In this document: one piece after another, positions 1-5,332 of the stretch
How positions within the stretch are numbered: the first letter of the stretch is position 1
How the letters are laid out: each line of letters starts with the position of its first letter
From: JAVWHX01 sp036639875
GTDB lineage: Bacteria > Bacillota_I > Bacilli_A > Erysipelotrichales > Coprobacillaceae
DNA: 5,332 bases
NCBI GenBank assembly: GCA_036639875.1
Contig: JAVWHX010000094.1
Span: 1 to 5,332, forward strand
Direction: 5' to 3'
The notes under the pieces: model-generated
Told to the model about the DNA's origin: nothing
The model's database searches: none
Seen by the model: the letters and a program-made list of their open reading frames with translations, nothing else
Translations under genes and position numbers: made by a program

Positions 1-482
1 CTAACGAATATTATCTCAGTATTGATAAAGCCGTTATATACAAAAAACCAACGCCTGTTCAAATTGTCAAGGTCGATTATCCACGACGTCAATCTGCTAA
101 GATTGTAGAGGCTTATTATAAGACACCATCTACAACTGATTACAACGGATTGTATCGAGGAAAGTACGTGGATTTTGAAGCCAAAGAAACAAAAGTAAAG
201 AGTTTTCCTTTTGGAAATATCTCTCAACACCAGATTGATCATCTTCAAAAAATTATTGATCATGGTGGAATTGCGTTTGTTATGATTGCATTTACTACCT
301 TAAATGAGGTATACTTAATTGATGCAAGTTTTGTCATCAAAGATTATTATCATTCAGATCGAAAGTCAATGACTTATGAAAAAATCAAGTCTTTAGGGCA
401 TATCATTCCTCAAGGATATCAGCCTCGTCTTGATTATTTGAAGATAATAGATTTGGTTTATTTTAAGGAGGACAAACAATGA
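1..482 (+). CDS. recU: Holliday junction resolvase RecU, 3' portion (5' end outside window)
   Basis: RecU cleaves four-way Holliday junctions during recombinational repair and chromosome segregation in Bacillota. The reading frame is open from base 3 to the TGA at 480-482 (159 residues), so the start lies upstream of the window; Bacillus RecU is about 206 residues, so roughly the first quarter is missing. The visible part carries the stalk segment KKPTPVQIVKVDYP (near 45-86). It then has the nuclease core: TTDYNG with the catalytic Asp at 138-140, and FEAKET with Glu at 177-179 and Lys at 183-185. The 13-residue Asp-Glu spacing equals that of B. subtilis D88/E101/K103. The end, IPQGYQPRLDYLKIID, is also typical. 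The TTG at 150 is an internal Leu codon within the conserved DYNGLYRGK motif, not a start. The gene overlaps ponA by ATGA, the usual recU-ponA pairing. Identification is near certain from family knowledge. Confidence 0.97.
   Translation, partial: NEYYLSIDKAVIYKKPTPVQIVKVDYPRRQSAKIVEAYYKTPSTTDYNGLYRGKYVDFEAKETKVKSFPFGNISQHQIDHLQKIIDHGGIAFVMIAFTTLNEVYLIDASFVIKDYYHSDRKSMTYEKIKSLGHIIPQGYQPRLDYLKIIDLVYFKEDKQ
465..471 (+). promoter_or_regulatory. Strong ribosome binding site of ponA, inside the recU 3' end
   Basis: AAGGAGG lies 7 bases before the ATG at 479-481 and is embedded in the last codons of recU. It is close to a perfect anti-Shine-Dalgarno match and fixes the ponA start. With the ATGA stop/start overlap it suggests that ponA translation is coupled to recU but can also load ribosomes independently. 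Confidence 0.9.
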
Positions 483-3244
483 AAAAGAAAAATCCGTCTA
501 CCCCTAAACAAGAAATGCAAAAACGAATCCAAAGAAAAAAAATAAAGAAAATTGTTTTAATATCTTTGGCTACTGTGCTTGCTTTTGGAACTATCTATAT
601 GGGGGTTGCTGTATTTGATCAGATTTCTGGCTTTTCAAAAGAAAAGTTAATGTCTGGAGAATCTTCTACTATATTAACTGCTGATACCGGCAATGATGAT
701 TCGACAGAGTTTTATTCGTATGGTAGTGGTGGAGTTCGTAAGAATGTTGCTTATGAAGATATTCCACAGATTATGATTGATGCTGTTGTGGCAGCAGAAG
801 ATTCACGATTCTTTGAACATAATGGATTTGATATTCCACGTATTGTCAAAGCATTGATGAGTAATATTATTGCAATGGATATTACTGGTGGTGGTTCTAC
901 AATCACTCAACAGGTCATTAAAAAATCATATTACCCAAAAGAAGAACAAACGATTCAAAGAAAGATTGGAGAAGTTATTTTATCTATTGAGGCAACTTCT
1001 CAAACAACAAAAGAAGAAATATTAGAGTTATATTTAAATAAGATTTATTTTGGTTATGGAAATAAAGCCATTGGTATATACGCTGCTTCTCGTTATTACT
1101 TTGACAAGAGTGTTCAAAACTTAACGCTTCCTGAAGCTGCTTTATTAGCTGGGACTTTAAATTCACCAAACCAATTCGATCCATTTAGAAATTTGGATCT
1201 TGCTCAAAAACGTAGAGATACTATTTTAGATTTAATGGAATTACATGGTTATATCACGAAAGAAGAATGTGCTGTAACAAAGAAAATACCTGTTGAAAAT
1301 ACATTAAAGAGCAACCCATTAAATGCTGGTGGTAAATATCAAGCATATGCTGATAAAGTAACACGTGAGGTTTATGAAAAAACTGGATACGATCCAAATA
1401 AAACACCAATGAAGATTTATACATATATGGATACTTCTTTACAAGAAGAATTGGACAATATTGCGAAAGGTGAAAGTTTTGAATATACTGATAAATATAT
1501 TCAAGCTGGTGCTTCTGTTCAAGAATCACAAACTGGACGTATTATTGGTGTTATGTCTGGTAGAAATTATGAGCCAATGGGAACAACGTTTGCTTATGCT
1601 GCTAGTAAAGAAAGAGTTGCTAAGAAAGAACTTGCTGCATATGGGCAAAGAAATCAACCTGGTTCTTCTTTAAAGCCAATTATTTCTTATGCTGCCGCAT
1701 TTGAATATTTAGATTATTCAACTGCACACTATGTTCACGATGTTCCTTTCGTTTCAGGAAATTATAGTCCTAAAAACTGGGATAATAAATTCCATGGTGA
1801 TATTTCAATCAAATCTGCATTATCATCTTCTTGGAACTTAGCTGCAATTAACACTTATAATGAAGTTATTAATAAAATTGGGAAAGATAAGATGAAGTCT
1901 TATCTTGAAAGTTTTGGTTTTGATATGTATGATGAAACTGCACTTGGTTCTCAATATGCAATTGGTGGTTGGTCTACTGGCGTTTCACCTGAAGAAGAAG
2001 CTGGTGCATATGCTGCTATTGCAAATGGTGGAACTTATATTACACCACATACAGTTCAAAAAATCATTTTGTTAGAAGAAAACAAAACAATTGAACTTGA
2101 TGAACAATTCCAAAATGAAAAGAAACAAGCATTATCTGCTGAATCATCATTTATGATTCGCGATGTGATGACAAGTTATGTAAAAGATGGAACTGGTTCT
2201 TATTCTCGTTTGAATCTTGGTTACCAAATCGGTGCTAAGACAGGGACAAGTAACCACAGTACTAATAAAAATGAAATTCCTAATCCAAGTCTTGCTGGAA
2301 AAAGCAAGGACGGTTGGATGACAGCCTTCTCTCCTGATTATTCATGGAGTGTTTGGTCAGGATATACTTCTGCTGATCAAAAGAAAGGTATGTATTATAA
2401 AGGTTCAGATGCTGCCAGAATGTGTGCAGCGATTGCTAAAGCTGTTCATGGTAAACAACTCAAAAATTCTTACCCTACTCAACCTACTGGAATATCTCAA
2501 GATCAATGTATTTCTGGAATATATCCTTATGTCAGTGTTGGAAGTGGAGTTCCTAGCGATCGTGTTGTAACTGGATGGTTTAAGAACTCAAATAAGCCTA
2601 CTGGTAGTGCAAGTGGTTCAACGTTAAATAGTTTAGCTTCATTTACAGCAAGTTTAGCTGATAATAAAATTTCAGTTAACTTTACACCTTATGATCCTGA
2701 ATCAAGAACACAAAGCGGTACACCAACAAAAACATATACAACTGGTGGCGGTGGTTCTGTTACATTACCTTATTTAGGAGATATTAATCAAATTTATGGT
2801 AAAGTTGTTTATGTTGTAGATGTATTAGATGCTGCTGGTACAGTTATTCATTCTGAAAAACTAAGTACTGCAACTGCTACGCTTAACTACACACCACCGG
2901 CTGGAACATATACATTATCTGGATATTATGCTTTAGAGAATGATGGTACAACATCTAACAAGATAACTCAAACAATTACTTCAGTTGGTTCACCAACTGC
3001 AAGTACTAGCTATTCTAAAAAGAGTTTAACTGCAACAACATTGGTTTTACACTTTGAAATTCCTACGGGAAGCAAAGTTGTTGCAACTGTTTCTGGAGCA
3101 TCAAAAGAATTAACAACTTCTGGTGATGTAACATTCTCAAGCTTAGTCGCAAATACTGAATATACAATTACATTTGTAGAAACAACTGCAACAGGAGATG
3201 TTCATAATTTAACTCCGTTTAAATTCACGACACCTGCTGCATAA
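479..3244 (+). CDS. ponA: Class A penicillin-binding protein 1 (bifunctional transglycosylase/transpeptidase)
   Basis: This enzyme polymerises lipid II into glycan strands and cross-links the stem peptides outside the membrane. It has 921 residues, near the 914 of B. subtilis PBP1. Residues 1-24 are a Lys/Arg-rich cytoplasmic tail and about 25-46 are a single transmembrane anchor. The GT51 transglycosylase spans about 80-255, with catalytic Glu107 in AAEDSRFFEH, GGSTITQQ at 138-145, and Glu183 in ILELYLNKIYFG. The transpeptidase spans about 340-650, with nucleophile Ser396 in SSLK (396-399), SWN at 451-453 and KTGT at 587-590; all key residues are present, so both activities should be intact. 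From about 705 a Ser/Gly/Thr-rich linker leads to a beta-rich tail, probably one or two fibronectin-III-like or similar folds, of unknown role. The ATG overlaps the recU stop and has an ideal ribosome-binding site. The gene ends just before a hairpin terminator. The symbol follows family and recU linkage. Confidence 0.96.
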   Translation: MKKKNPSTPKQEMQKRIQRKKIKKIVLISLATVLAFGTIYMGVAVFDQISGFSKEKLMSGESSTILTADTGNDDSTEFYSYGSGGVRKNVAYEDIPQIMIDAVVAAEDSRFFEHNGFDIPRIVKALMSNIIAMDITGGGSTITQQVIKKSYYPKEEQTIQRKIGEVILSIEATSQTTKEEILELYLNKIYFGYGNKAIGIYAASRYYFDKSVQNLTLPEAALLAGTLNSPNQFDPFRNLDLAQKRRDTILDLMELHGYITKEECAVTKKIPVENTLKSNPLNAGGKYQAYADKVTREVYEKTGYDPNKTPMKIYTYMDTSLQEELDNIAKGESFEYTDKYIQAGASVQESQTGRIIGVMSGRNYEPMGTTFAYAASKERVAKKELAAYGQRNQPGSSLKPIISYAAAFEYLDYSTAHYVHDVPFVSGNYSPKNWDNKFHGDISIKSALSSSWNLAAINTYNEVINKIGKDKMKSYLESFGFDMYDETALGSQYAIGGWSTGVSPEEEAGAYAAIANGGTYITPHTVQKIILLEENKTIELDEQFQNEKKQALSAESSFMIRDVMTSYVKDGTGSYSRLNLGYQIGAKTGTSNHSTNKNEIPNPSLAGKSKDGWMTAFSPDYSWSVWSGYTSADQKKGMYYKGSDAARMCAAIAKAVHGKQLKNSYPTQPTGISQDQCISGIYPYVSVGSGVPSDRVVTGWFKNSNKPTGSASGSTLNSLASFTASLADNKISVNFTPYDPESRTQSGTPTKTYTTGGGGSVTLPYLGDINQIYGKVVYVVDVLDAAGTVIHSEKLSTATATLNYTPPAGTYTLSGYYALENDGTTSNKITQTITSVGSPTASTSYSKKSLTATTLVLHFEIPTGSKVVATVSGASKELTTSGDVTFSSLVANTEYTITFVETTATGDVHNLTPFKFTTPAA

Positions 3245-3248
3245 CATA

Positions 3249-3286
3249 AAAGCAATACCTACTTTTGAAGGTATTGCTTTCTTTTT
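3249..3286 (+). terminator. Rho-independent terminator of recU-ponA, possibly bidirectional
   Basis: A perfect 12-bp stem pairs AAAGCAATACCT (3249-3260) with AGGTATTGCTTT (3269-3280) around an 8-base loop. A short T-run, CTTTTT, follows on the + strand at 3281-3286. It starts 5 bases after the ponA stop. On the - strand the same hairpin is followed by only TTTTATGTTATG, so it may also end the nth operon transcript, but with a weaker U-tract. The right arm and T-run are also the last codons of nth. Confidence 0.88.
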
Positions 3287-3906
3287 GGTTCTCTACAAAT
3301 TGTAATCAAATGACATTCATTACATGATGGATTCATTGCTTTACAATGATATCTACCAAAGAATATCATTTGATGATGAGTCTTAATCCATCTTTCTTTA
3401 GGAATTAATTTCATCAACTTCTTTTCAACTGCTAAAACAGAATCTTTTTGAGTTGCGATTTTAAGCCTTTTTGAGATGCGTTCTACATGTGTATCAACAG
3501 CAATTGCAGGAACTTGAAATCCTTCTGAAATCACAACATTCGCTGTCTTACGACCAACTCCAGGTAAAGTTTGTAAAGCATCATGATCACAAGGAACAAT
3601 TCCATTATAATCACTTATCAACATCTGAGCCATAGCTTTTACATTCTTAGCTTTGTTATGATACAAACCTATCGTTCTCAAATCTTTTTCTAATTCTTCA
3701 ATTGAAGCATTTGCATAATCTTCAACACTATGATACTTCTTAAATAATTTTGTAGTTAACTTATTCACACTTGCATCAGTTGTCTGAGCAGACAACATAA
3801 CAGCAATGACTAATTCTAAAGCATTACTATGGACAAGCTCACAAGCTGCATCAGGAAACATTCTATCAAACTCATTAAGTATAAGATTAAGATTTTCTTT
3901 ATTCAT
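3259..3906 (-). CDS. nth: Endonuclease III (DNA glycosylase/AP lyase)
   Basis: Base-excision repair enzyme that removes oxidised pyrimidines and nicks the abasic site by beta-elimination. It has 215 residues, the usual length (211 in E. coli). The helix-hairpin-helix LPGVGRKTAN (114-123) holds the catalytic Lys120. VDTHVERISKRL holds Asp138, so both catalytic residues have the same numbers as in E. coli Nth. The 4Fe-4S cluster ligands are complete: C188-X6-C195-X2-C198-X5-C204. SAQTTDASVN near 39-48 is the conserved N-terminal segment. The start ATG (3904-3906) lies inside the end of dnaD (8-base overlap), and a GGTGG Shine-Dalgarno-like site (3914-3918), which also encodes the Trp-Trp of DnaD, sits 7 bases upstream. 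It is the last gene of the tseB-dnaD-nth unit and converges on ponA with 14 bases between the stop codons. The final residues after the cluster are encoded by the ponA terminator. Confidence 0.97.
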   Translation of the reverse strand: MNKENLNLILNEFDRMFPDAACELVHSNALELVIAVMLSAQTTDASVNKLTTKLFKKYHSVEDYANASIEELEKDLRTIGLYHNKAKNVKAMAQMLISDYNGIVPCDHDALQTLPGVGRKTANVVISEGFQVPAIAVDTHVERISKRLKIATQKDSVLAVEKKLMKLIPKERWIKTHHQMIFFGRYHCKAMNPSCNECHLITICREPKRKQYLQK

Positions 3907-4498
3907 TATCTAACCACCATTTATAATCTTTAATATCTTGTTCTATTTCCTGATTTTGACTTGTTTGATTAGCAGGTGCATATCTTCTTTTTACGCCATA
4001 CTTAGACCAATTATCAAGGATCTTTTCAATATATCTAAAATTAATAACTCCTGATTTAACAGATTCATTCAATGCATCTAAAATCATTTGATCATCATAC
4101 CCACTACTTTTAAAAGTATTAATGATTTCTAATTCCATTTGATTTAAAGTTCTTCCAAAAGCATTCTCAAAAACACTCACCAAATCAATATCCTTCACTT
4201 CTTCTTTTTCAGATTGATTCAATAACTTTATGTATAAAGATTCTAAATCCAACTTCCCCTTATTTCTTGAAATCATATGTTTATCAACCAAAGAAATCAA
4301 TACCTCATCAATCTTTTTAATCGTTAACGAACATAACTTAGAAATATTAGCAGGCGTAATTGGCTTTAACCCAATCTCATTCATTGTCATAATCAACAAC
4401 AATACATAACACTCTTGATCAGTTATCTTTAAAGATTTCGCTTTAATCATTAATAACTTCTTAAAATCAATACAATTATAATTCAATAATTCATCCAT
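3899..4498 (-). CDS. dnaD: DnaD-family replication initiation protein
   Basis: In Bacillus, DnaD acts with DnaA, DnaB and DnaI to remodel DNA and load the replicative helicase at oriC and at PriA restart sites. The product here has 199 residues, somewhat shorter than the 232 of B. subtilis DnaD. Residues about 8-95 look like the winged-helix N-terminal domain (ITPANISKLCSLTIKKIDEVLISLV would fit the recognition-helix region). Residues about 106-168 form the DnaD/DnaB_2 C-terminal domain: FENAFGRTLNQMELEIINTF, then SGVINFRYIEKILDNWSKYG, which contains the signature Y156-X3-I160-X3-W164. The acidic tail ends in KWWLDNE. The adjacent nth gene is the classic dnaD partner. The start has an AGAGGG ribosome-binding site that overlaps the stop codon of the upstream gene. 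Phage and plasmid DnaD-like proteins share the C-terminal domain, but the context favours the housekeeping gene. Confidence 0.93.
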   Translation of the reverse strand: MDELLNYNCIDFKKLLMIKAKSLKITDQECYVLLLIMTMNEIGLKPITPANISKLCSLTIKKIDEVLISLVDKHMISRNKGKLDLESLYIKLLNQSEKEEVKDIDLVSVFENAFGRTLNQMELEIINTFKSSGYDDQMILDALNESVKSGVINFRYIEKILDNWSKYGVKRRYAPANQTSQNQEIEQDIKDYKWWLDNE

Positions 4499-4504
4499 AA
4501 TTAT

Positions 4505-4510
4505 CCCTCT
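4505..4510 (-). promoter_or_regulatory. dnaD ribosome binding site overlapping the upstream stop codon
   Basis: Read on the - strand, AGAGGG sits 6 bases before the dnaD ATG, and its first two bases belong to the TAG stop (4511-4509) of the tseB-like gene. Only 10 bases separate the two genes, so terminating ribosomes sit on the dnaD start region. This supports co-transcription and translational coupling. Confidence 0.75.
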
Positions 4511-4985
4511 AAAGCTTATATGCCTTTACAAACTCTCCACTTGCCAAATCATAATATAAATAATATAAACTTTCATCATCTTGAACATGAGCATAATAAA
4601 CAAACTTATTATTTTCATACCCTATATCAAGTTTATCAATACTCACCTTATATTTACCTTCCATATCTTTTTTTACATTTTCCTCAGACGCTACAGTCCC
4701 TTGAAAAGAATTCACAAAAACTTTCTCTTCATTATAAGCAACATAAGCAGGCATATCATTCACTTTAATCTTTACAATATAATAAAGTTCATTACTACGA
4801 TACTCAGTAAAATAATCCATATACTCATAATTATTTTTTTCACAAATTTCATTTCTTATCTTCGCTAAATTATCATGATGTTGATAATATGGAACATGGA
4901 CATAAAACATATAAAAAGAAACAACAATCAAAACAATAACCAATCCTATAACAGATATACGAAACAAATTCTTCTTCACGACCAT
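4509..4985 (-). CDS. TseB/YpmB-like membrane-anchored protein (DUF5590-type)
   Basis: The product has 158 residues, close to the 161 of B. subtilis YpmB (TseB). Residues about 8-29 form one hydrophobic segment (LFRISVIGLVIVLIVVSFYMF), giving a short basic cytoplasmic end and an extracytoplasmic body. The body appears to have two PepSY-like repeats: about 35-85 (YYIVKIKVNDMPAYVAYNE) and about 95-158, ending in YYLYYDLASGEFVKAYKL, which resembles the YpmB terminus. B. subtilis TseB is reported to act in cell-wall elongation with a class B penicillin-binding protein; the same role here is inference from family resemblance and position. ypmB lies upstream of aspB-asnS-dnaD-nth in Bacillus, and here it is directly before dnaD. 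The ATG at 4983-4985 is only 3 bases after GGAGG, so the GTG at 4977-4979 (third codon, 9 bases after GGAGG) may be the true start. No enzymatic motif is visible. Confidence 0.82.
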   Translation of the reverse strand: MVVKKNLFRISVIGLVIVLIVVSFYMFYVHVPYYQHHDNLAKIRNEICEKNNYEYMDYFTEYRSNELYYIVKIKVNDMPAYVAYNEEKVFVNSFQGTVASEENVKKDMEGKYKVSIDKLDIGYENNKFVYYAHVQDDESLYYLYYDLASGEFVKAYKL

Positions 4986-4988
4986 GCA

Positions 4989-4993
4989 CCTCC
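4989..4993 (-). promoter_or_regulatory. Ribosome binding site of the tseB-like gene, start ambiguous
   Basis: GGAGG (reading 4993 to 4989 on the - strand, within TGGAGGTG) is a strong Shine-Dalgarno sequence. It is 3 bases from the ATG at 4983-4985, which is tighter than usual, and 9 bases from an in-frame GTG at 4977-4979. The site marks the gene start region but does not decide between the two codons. Confidence 0.75.
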
Positions 4994-5002
4994 AGTGTTT
5001 CT

Positions 5003-5030
5003 ATTATATAACAAAAATAATGAAAATCAA
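5003..5030 (-). promoter_or_regulatory. Sigma-A-type promoter of the tseB-dnaD-nth unit
   Basis: On the - strand, a perfect -10 box TATAAT (5008-5003) follows TTGATT (5030-5025, 4 of 6 consensus -35 positions) across a 16-base spacer rich in A/T. The predicted transcript start is near 4996-4998, giving a leader of only about 11-13 bases before the ATG. The promoter lies directly after the yugP terminator hairpin, so it would give the three-gene unit its own transcription. It is a motif match only, but position and -10 quality are good. Confidence 0.65.
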
Positions 5031-5031
5031 A

Positions 5032-5060
5032 ACAAAAATGAAAAGACCGTAAGGTCTTTT
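5032..5060 (-). terminator. Rho-independent terminator after yugP
   Basis: A perfect 8-bp stem pairs AAAAGACC and GGTCTTTT (5041-5048 and 5053-5060) around a 4-base loop. Read on the - strand it runs into CATTTTTGTTTTG, with the stem's own TTTT providing part of the U-tract. The outer base pairs of the stem overlap the yugP stop codon TAA (5061-5059). It separates yugP from the following promoter, although some readthrough into the tseB-like gene is possible. Confidence 0.8.
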
Positions 5061-5332
5061 AATCATTTCTTTGACTTCCAATTAACATTAAGAAAATACG
5101 AAGCATACTCATAAGTGTTGCAAACATCGCAGCCACATAAGTTAAAGCAGCAGCAGACAACATACTCTTAGCCCCTTCATATTCACCTTGATCCAAATAA
5201 CGATCATTCAAAATATGTAAAGCGCGGCTTGAAGCATTAAACTCAACTGGGAGTGTCACAACTTGAAATGCTAAGATACCACACATCAAGAAGAATCCAA
5301 ACCAGGCAATCGTAATATTCATAAACATCCCA
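5059..5332 (-). CDS. yugP: YugP-family zinc metallopeptidase, C-terminal part (5' end outside window)
   Basis: Only the last 90 residues are present; the frame stays open through base 5332, so the ATG at 5326-5328 is probably an internal Met. The conserved C-terminal signature of the membrane Zn-peptidase family (Zn_peptidase_2, B. subtilis YugP) is clear: VVTLPVEFNASSRAL, then a linker, then LSAAALTYVAAMFATLMSMLRI. Two hydrophobic segments (about residues 6-26 and 58-84 of the visible part) are membrane-spanning candidates. The HEXXH zinc site expected near the N-terminal third is off the window, so catalytic integrity cannot be judged. Family members are integral membrane proteins of poorly known substrate. 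The gene is followed by its own terminator and is on the same strand as the tseB-dnaD-nth unit. Family assignment is confident; biological role is not. Confidence 0.9.
   Translation of the reverse strand, partial: GMFMNITIAWFGFFLMCGILAFQVVTLPVEFNASSRALHILNDRYLDQGEYEGAKSMLSAAALTYVAAMFATLMSMLRIFLMLIGSQRND

Noticed and set aside
150..482. A 110-residue ORF starting at TTG 150, taken as a complete small gene
   Set aside because: The frame is open to the left edge and encodes conserved RecU sequence upstream, including the catalytic Asp at 138-140, so the TTG is an internal Leu codon.
984..1529. Two - strand ORFs (984-1184 and 1254-1529) opposite ponA
   Set aside because: They are antisense to the conserved transglycosylase and linker region of ponA, have no recognisable domain, and are explained by its codon use.
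1461..2570. Two + strand ORFs (1461-1673, 2349-2570) in an alternative frame of ponA
   Set aside because: They are out-of-frame shadows of an intact, motif-complete PBP gene, and their Leu/Lys/Val-rich content reflects a shifted frame.
2746..2760. Gly-rich GGTGGCGGTGGT run considered as a tandem repeat
   Set aside because: It is a single short four-Gly stretch (residues 756-759) in the PBP tail with no further copies, so it is probably a flexible turn.
5041..5060. Hairpin considered as an operator or small regulatory RNA element upstream of the tseB-like gene
   Set aside because: It overlaps the yugP stop codon and runs into a T-rich tract on the same strand, which fits a simple terminator; it also lies upstream of the predicted promoter, outside the transcript leader.
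4520..5114. Three + strand ORFs opposite the tseB-like gene and the yugP end
   Set aside because: Their products are Ile/His/Asn/Tyr-rich low-complexity sequences typical of antisense reading of AT-rich genes; the - strand genes have better start signals and family resemblance.

Overview
The window is a compact, AT-rich stretch of housekeeping chromosome from a low-GC Bacillota (Firmicutes). The gene set (recU, ponA, nth, dnaD, a tseB/ypmB-like gene, yugP) is a reshuffled form of the ponA-recU / nth-dnaD / ypmB neighbourhood familiar from Bacillus. The strong Shine-Dalgarno sites and A/T-biased codons also fit a Bacillota. A gut Erysipelotrichia/Coprobacillaceae-type organism is my best guess from overall protein style, but it is not proven by the sequence. 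I see no mobile elements, CRISPR arrays, tRNA or rRNA genes, and no sign of recent transfer.

Layout: the left part (1-3244, + strand) holds the 3' portion of recU, a Holliday-junction resolvase, followed with an ATGA overlap by a complete class A penicillin-binding protein gene, ponA. A 12-bp perfect hairpin with a short T-run (3249-3286) ends this unit and lies partly inside the 3' end of the convergent nth gene. The right part is on the - strand. Read in transcription order it holds the 3' end of yugP (zinc metallopeptidase), a hairpin terminator at its stop codon, a sigma-A-like promoter, then the tightly packed unit tseB/ypmB-like -> dnaD -> nth. In that unit the dnaD ribosome-binding site overlaps the tseB stop codon, and nth overlaps the end of dnaD by 8 bases.

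Functionally, the genes link cell-wall growth (the PBP1-type synthase and the TseB-like membrane protein, a family connected with penicillin-binding proteins) with DNA replication and repair (RecU, DnaD, endonuclease III). Compared with the Bacillus subtilis order, ypoC is missing between ponA and nth, aspB and asnS are missing between ypmB and dnaD, and recU-ponA faces the nth operon with only 14 bases between the stop codons.

I did not find a convincing new biological system. The points most worth a second look are the terminator embedded in the nth coding sequence, the very short leader and ambiguous start of the tseB-like gene, a near-match to a GpsB-binding motif in the PBP N-terminus, and the roughly 200-residue beta-rich C-terminal tail of the PBP.
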